Of a DNA stretch of 64,000 nt, positions 63,401-64,000 are shown piece after piece. Origin of the DNA: CBDBKL01 sp965116215 (GTDB lineage Bacteria; Bdellovibrionota; Bdellovibrionia; Bdellovibrionales; JAKFYE01); contig OZ220494.1 in NCBI GenBank assembly GCA_965116215.1, positions 1,116,001 through 1,180,000 on the forward strand, given 5' to 3'. Under the pieces are notes generated by a model. The model ran no database searches, had not been told where the DNA came from, and saw only the letters and a list, made by a program, of their open reading frames with translations. A program made the position numbers and the translations under genes. The first letter of the stretch is position 1. The number at the start of each line of letters is the position of its first letter.

Positions 63401-63595
63401 CCAGCGTATTAAAGTATCTTGAATGGTGTGATCAAAAGCATGACCCAGATGCAAGTGCCCAGTCACGTTGGGGGGGGGTAAGATAATACAAAATTTTGGT
63501 CGTGTTGATCGATCTTCAGCTCTAAAATAGCGACCCTTTTCCCAAAACTCATAGATACGAGACTCCACTTCAGCAGGATTATATTTTGTAGACAT
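60449..63595 (-). CDS. valS: Valyl-tRNA synthetase with C-terminal insertions
   Basis: 1048 residues from ATG 63593-63595 (GGAGAGA before it); a frame 15 codons longer is less likely. Class I signatures: PPPNVTGHLHLGHAF near 41 and KMSKSVGN near 536. Editing and WWGHRIPAW segments are present. The protein is longer than the common 880-950 residues. Extra material lies between the KP...YIKK segment and the anticodon-binding region (about 670-720, rich in His/Lys/Glu), and again near 850-910, where VERLAHLQ occurs twice, 55 residues apart. The C-terminal coiled coil is present. The assignment is sure; the insertions are unusual. Confidence 0.95.
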   Translation of the reverse strand: MSTKYNPAEVESRIYEFWEKGRYFRAEDRSTRPKFCIILPPPNVTGHLHLGHAFDHTIQDTLIRWKRMSGFNTLWAPGTDHAGIATQSVVERHLEQEGVQRKELGREAFLEKIWEWKQTYGHRIIEQMKRLGDSCDWSRLKFTLDASVSKAVRKVFVELYSKGYIYRGERLVNWDPHLETSVSDLEVEHQEKRGFLWHIRYLIEGSDRFLTIATTRPETLLGDMAVAVHPEDERYRRIVGKTVLLPLLKRRIPIIADEYVDKTFGSGAVKITPAHDFNDYEMGQRHKLEALNILNPDGTLNEKCGPYKGLKVSEARKRVVEDLIENNLLEKKEPHKYVIPICQRSGSTIEPYLSQQWFVSVDHLAGPAKSVVESGTITFEPETWTKTYLHWMRNIQDWCISRQLWWGHRIPAWHCKDCEFISVSEEDVVACEKCKSKNIIQDEDVLDTWFSSALWPFSLLGWPNKTEGLKTFYPTDVLVTGHDIIFFWVARMIMQGLEFTKEVPFRKVYIHGVIRDSLGRKMSKSVGNTLDPIEMIDKYGADALRFTLLSQVASGKDLKFSEKRLEGYRNFMNKIWNVTRFSLNVLKDFKDDKKLPPPSEISSYDRWIIYRLKELEKHIHVVFEHNRFSEVAQALYSFVWHDFCDWYIECIKPIVYIKKSDAHSDLGGIKRDLDNHHKENTGHEEGNGKERAAYSKRNHFIDKTVEEASRKATLKVLAHTLNRIVRLLHPLTPFITEEIYSRLPIKNKALIIDSYPTIENDEEFLKLALDENGSVHKSYDEINFVNACVSKIRNMRAELGVSVGKRIKVDFAIVGVQGWKRDEAGLTVRSGEHDESVERLAHLQRKTKDSNEIIGEAIERKLLDKKIGRYEKYQNKSIKELQKILEEYKSAVERLAHLQASTIYTLKENLESINCAIEPVMYVDSLKDDIVGTVFIKISLEGLVDIDKEVIRLEKKILCIEKESRSLVGRLKNKNFRKNAPEHIIQKDESRGAELLHKAFEYGASLNRLQPHEEQIRDKRNILIKKSENVQEELRPFVSKKGQYKSFL

Positions 63596-63906
63596 TATCT
63601 CTCCATGTAGAGTGAAAATTTTTAAAAGTATAAAGCTCAAATGTATTGTGCTGGCTGAATCAGCTTATATCATTACTGTCCAATAGACAATGGGGAATAG
63701 GGATCAAAAGATCTCTCTGACCCAACCCCCTCTCTTTTAAAAGAGGATCTATTCAGTCGATACTGGAAAAATAAATGTTTCTTTTTAAGAACATGTAGAC
63801 GGATTGGATGGGAGATATTTAGGGTTATTTTTAATATATGAAGAACAAATGAAGTGATCTATTCTCATGATAATTTGTTAAGAAGTATTACAATGAGAAA
63901 AAGACA
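63596..63906. other. Intergenic region with small palindromes
   Basis: No gene is visible. Small inverted pairs are GCTGAATCAGC at 63650-63660 and CTCTTTTAAAAGAG near 63731-63745, the latter able to act as a weak terminator. The right end leads into a plus-strand frame at 63907. Confidence 0.4.
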
Positions 63907-64000
63907 ATGAGTCTATTACAAAAAATAAAAACAGAGAAATTATTTTTTAAAATTGAACTTGCTAATAGAAATGCGATCATAGGTTTCAGAATTTATGACT
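63907..64000 (+). CDS. Start of a gene cut by the window edge
   Basis: An ATG at 63907 opens a frame of 31 codons running off the end. It begins MSLLQKIKTEKLFFKIEL and then has a hydrophobic patch. A GAGAAAAAGA stretch lies before the ATG. Too little is visible for a family. Confidence 0.4.
   Translation, partial: MSLLQKIKTEKLFFKIELANRNAIIGFRIYD

Noticed and set aside
1..64000. tRNA or rRNA genes
   Set aside because: A scan of intergenic regions for T-loop-like GGTTCGAATCC segments and cloverleaf arms found none; a tRNA search program would be needed to exclude them fully.

Overview
The window looks like a stretch of chromosome from an AT-rich Gram-negative bacterium. Evidence for an outer membrane includes an MlaE/F/D lipid transporter, a beta-barrel porin-like protein, GlmU and a bifunctional penicillin-binding protein. 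Many lipoproteins sit beside lspA and lgt, and there is a sigma-54 response regulator. A pair of DUF507 proteins, a KamA-type radical SAM enzyme and a Zn-ligand-poor DksA/TraR protein fit a former delta-proteobacterial lineage, for example Bdellovibrionota. That placement is an inference, since no rRNA gene is present. No rRNA, tRNA, CRISPR array, phage gene or transposase gene was recognised.

Layout. 1-9741: cut-off unknown gene, exonuclease III, FxsA, DksA-like protein, arginase/agmatinase, DedA-like protein, ClC antiporter, and a Yej/Opp-type peptide importer (binding protein and two permeases, no ATPase). 9756-14613: lytic transglycosylase lipoprotein and a large membrane-associated lipoprotein preceded by eleven perfect 10-bp tandem repeats. 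15013-19747: a folD-metF-gcvT one-carbon gene set, split by a roughly 1.4 kb opposite-strand cassette (ClpP/SppA-like serine protease homologue plus a 75-residue protein) between two copies of a ~277-bp direct repeat that includes the metF 3' end. 20469-25203: a compact overlapping Flp/Tad-like pilin and pseudopilin operon, then a Gly/Tyr-rich surface protein with perfect 117-bp repeats.

26026-35408: REC-histidine kinase fusion, SPOR protein, UvrD/PcrA helicase, KamA-family enzyme, and two tandem paralogous exported proteins that share duplicated leaders. 35430-48798: porin-like protein, two DUF507 proteins, PBP1, ileS-lspA-lgt, small exported proteins, HU, an AgcS symporter and a possible papain-like exported peptidase. 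49360-52937: lipoprotein-mlaE-mlaF-mlaD followed by a LytM-like protein with a changed zinc ligand, convergent with a DciA/DUF721 gene. 53521-63595: glmU-glmS, a histidine kinase/NtrC-type regulator pair and valS.

The most unusual content lies between or inside ordinary genes. It comprises (i) the cassette in the one-carbon operon, (ii) a family of ~180-bp palindromic elements at three loci (about 25.4-25.9, 31.7-32.2 and 53.1-53.4 kb), with one copy apparently inserted in another, (iii) a second 195-bp element with 14-bp inverted ends before the HU gene, and (iv) tandem repeats and G-runs at places that could vary expression or protein length. All assignments come from reading the sequence by eye; no database search was run.
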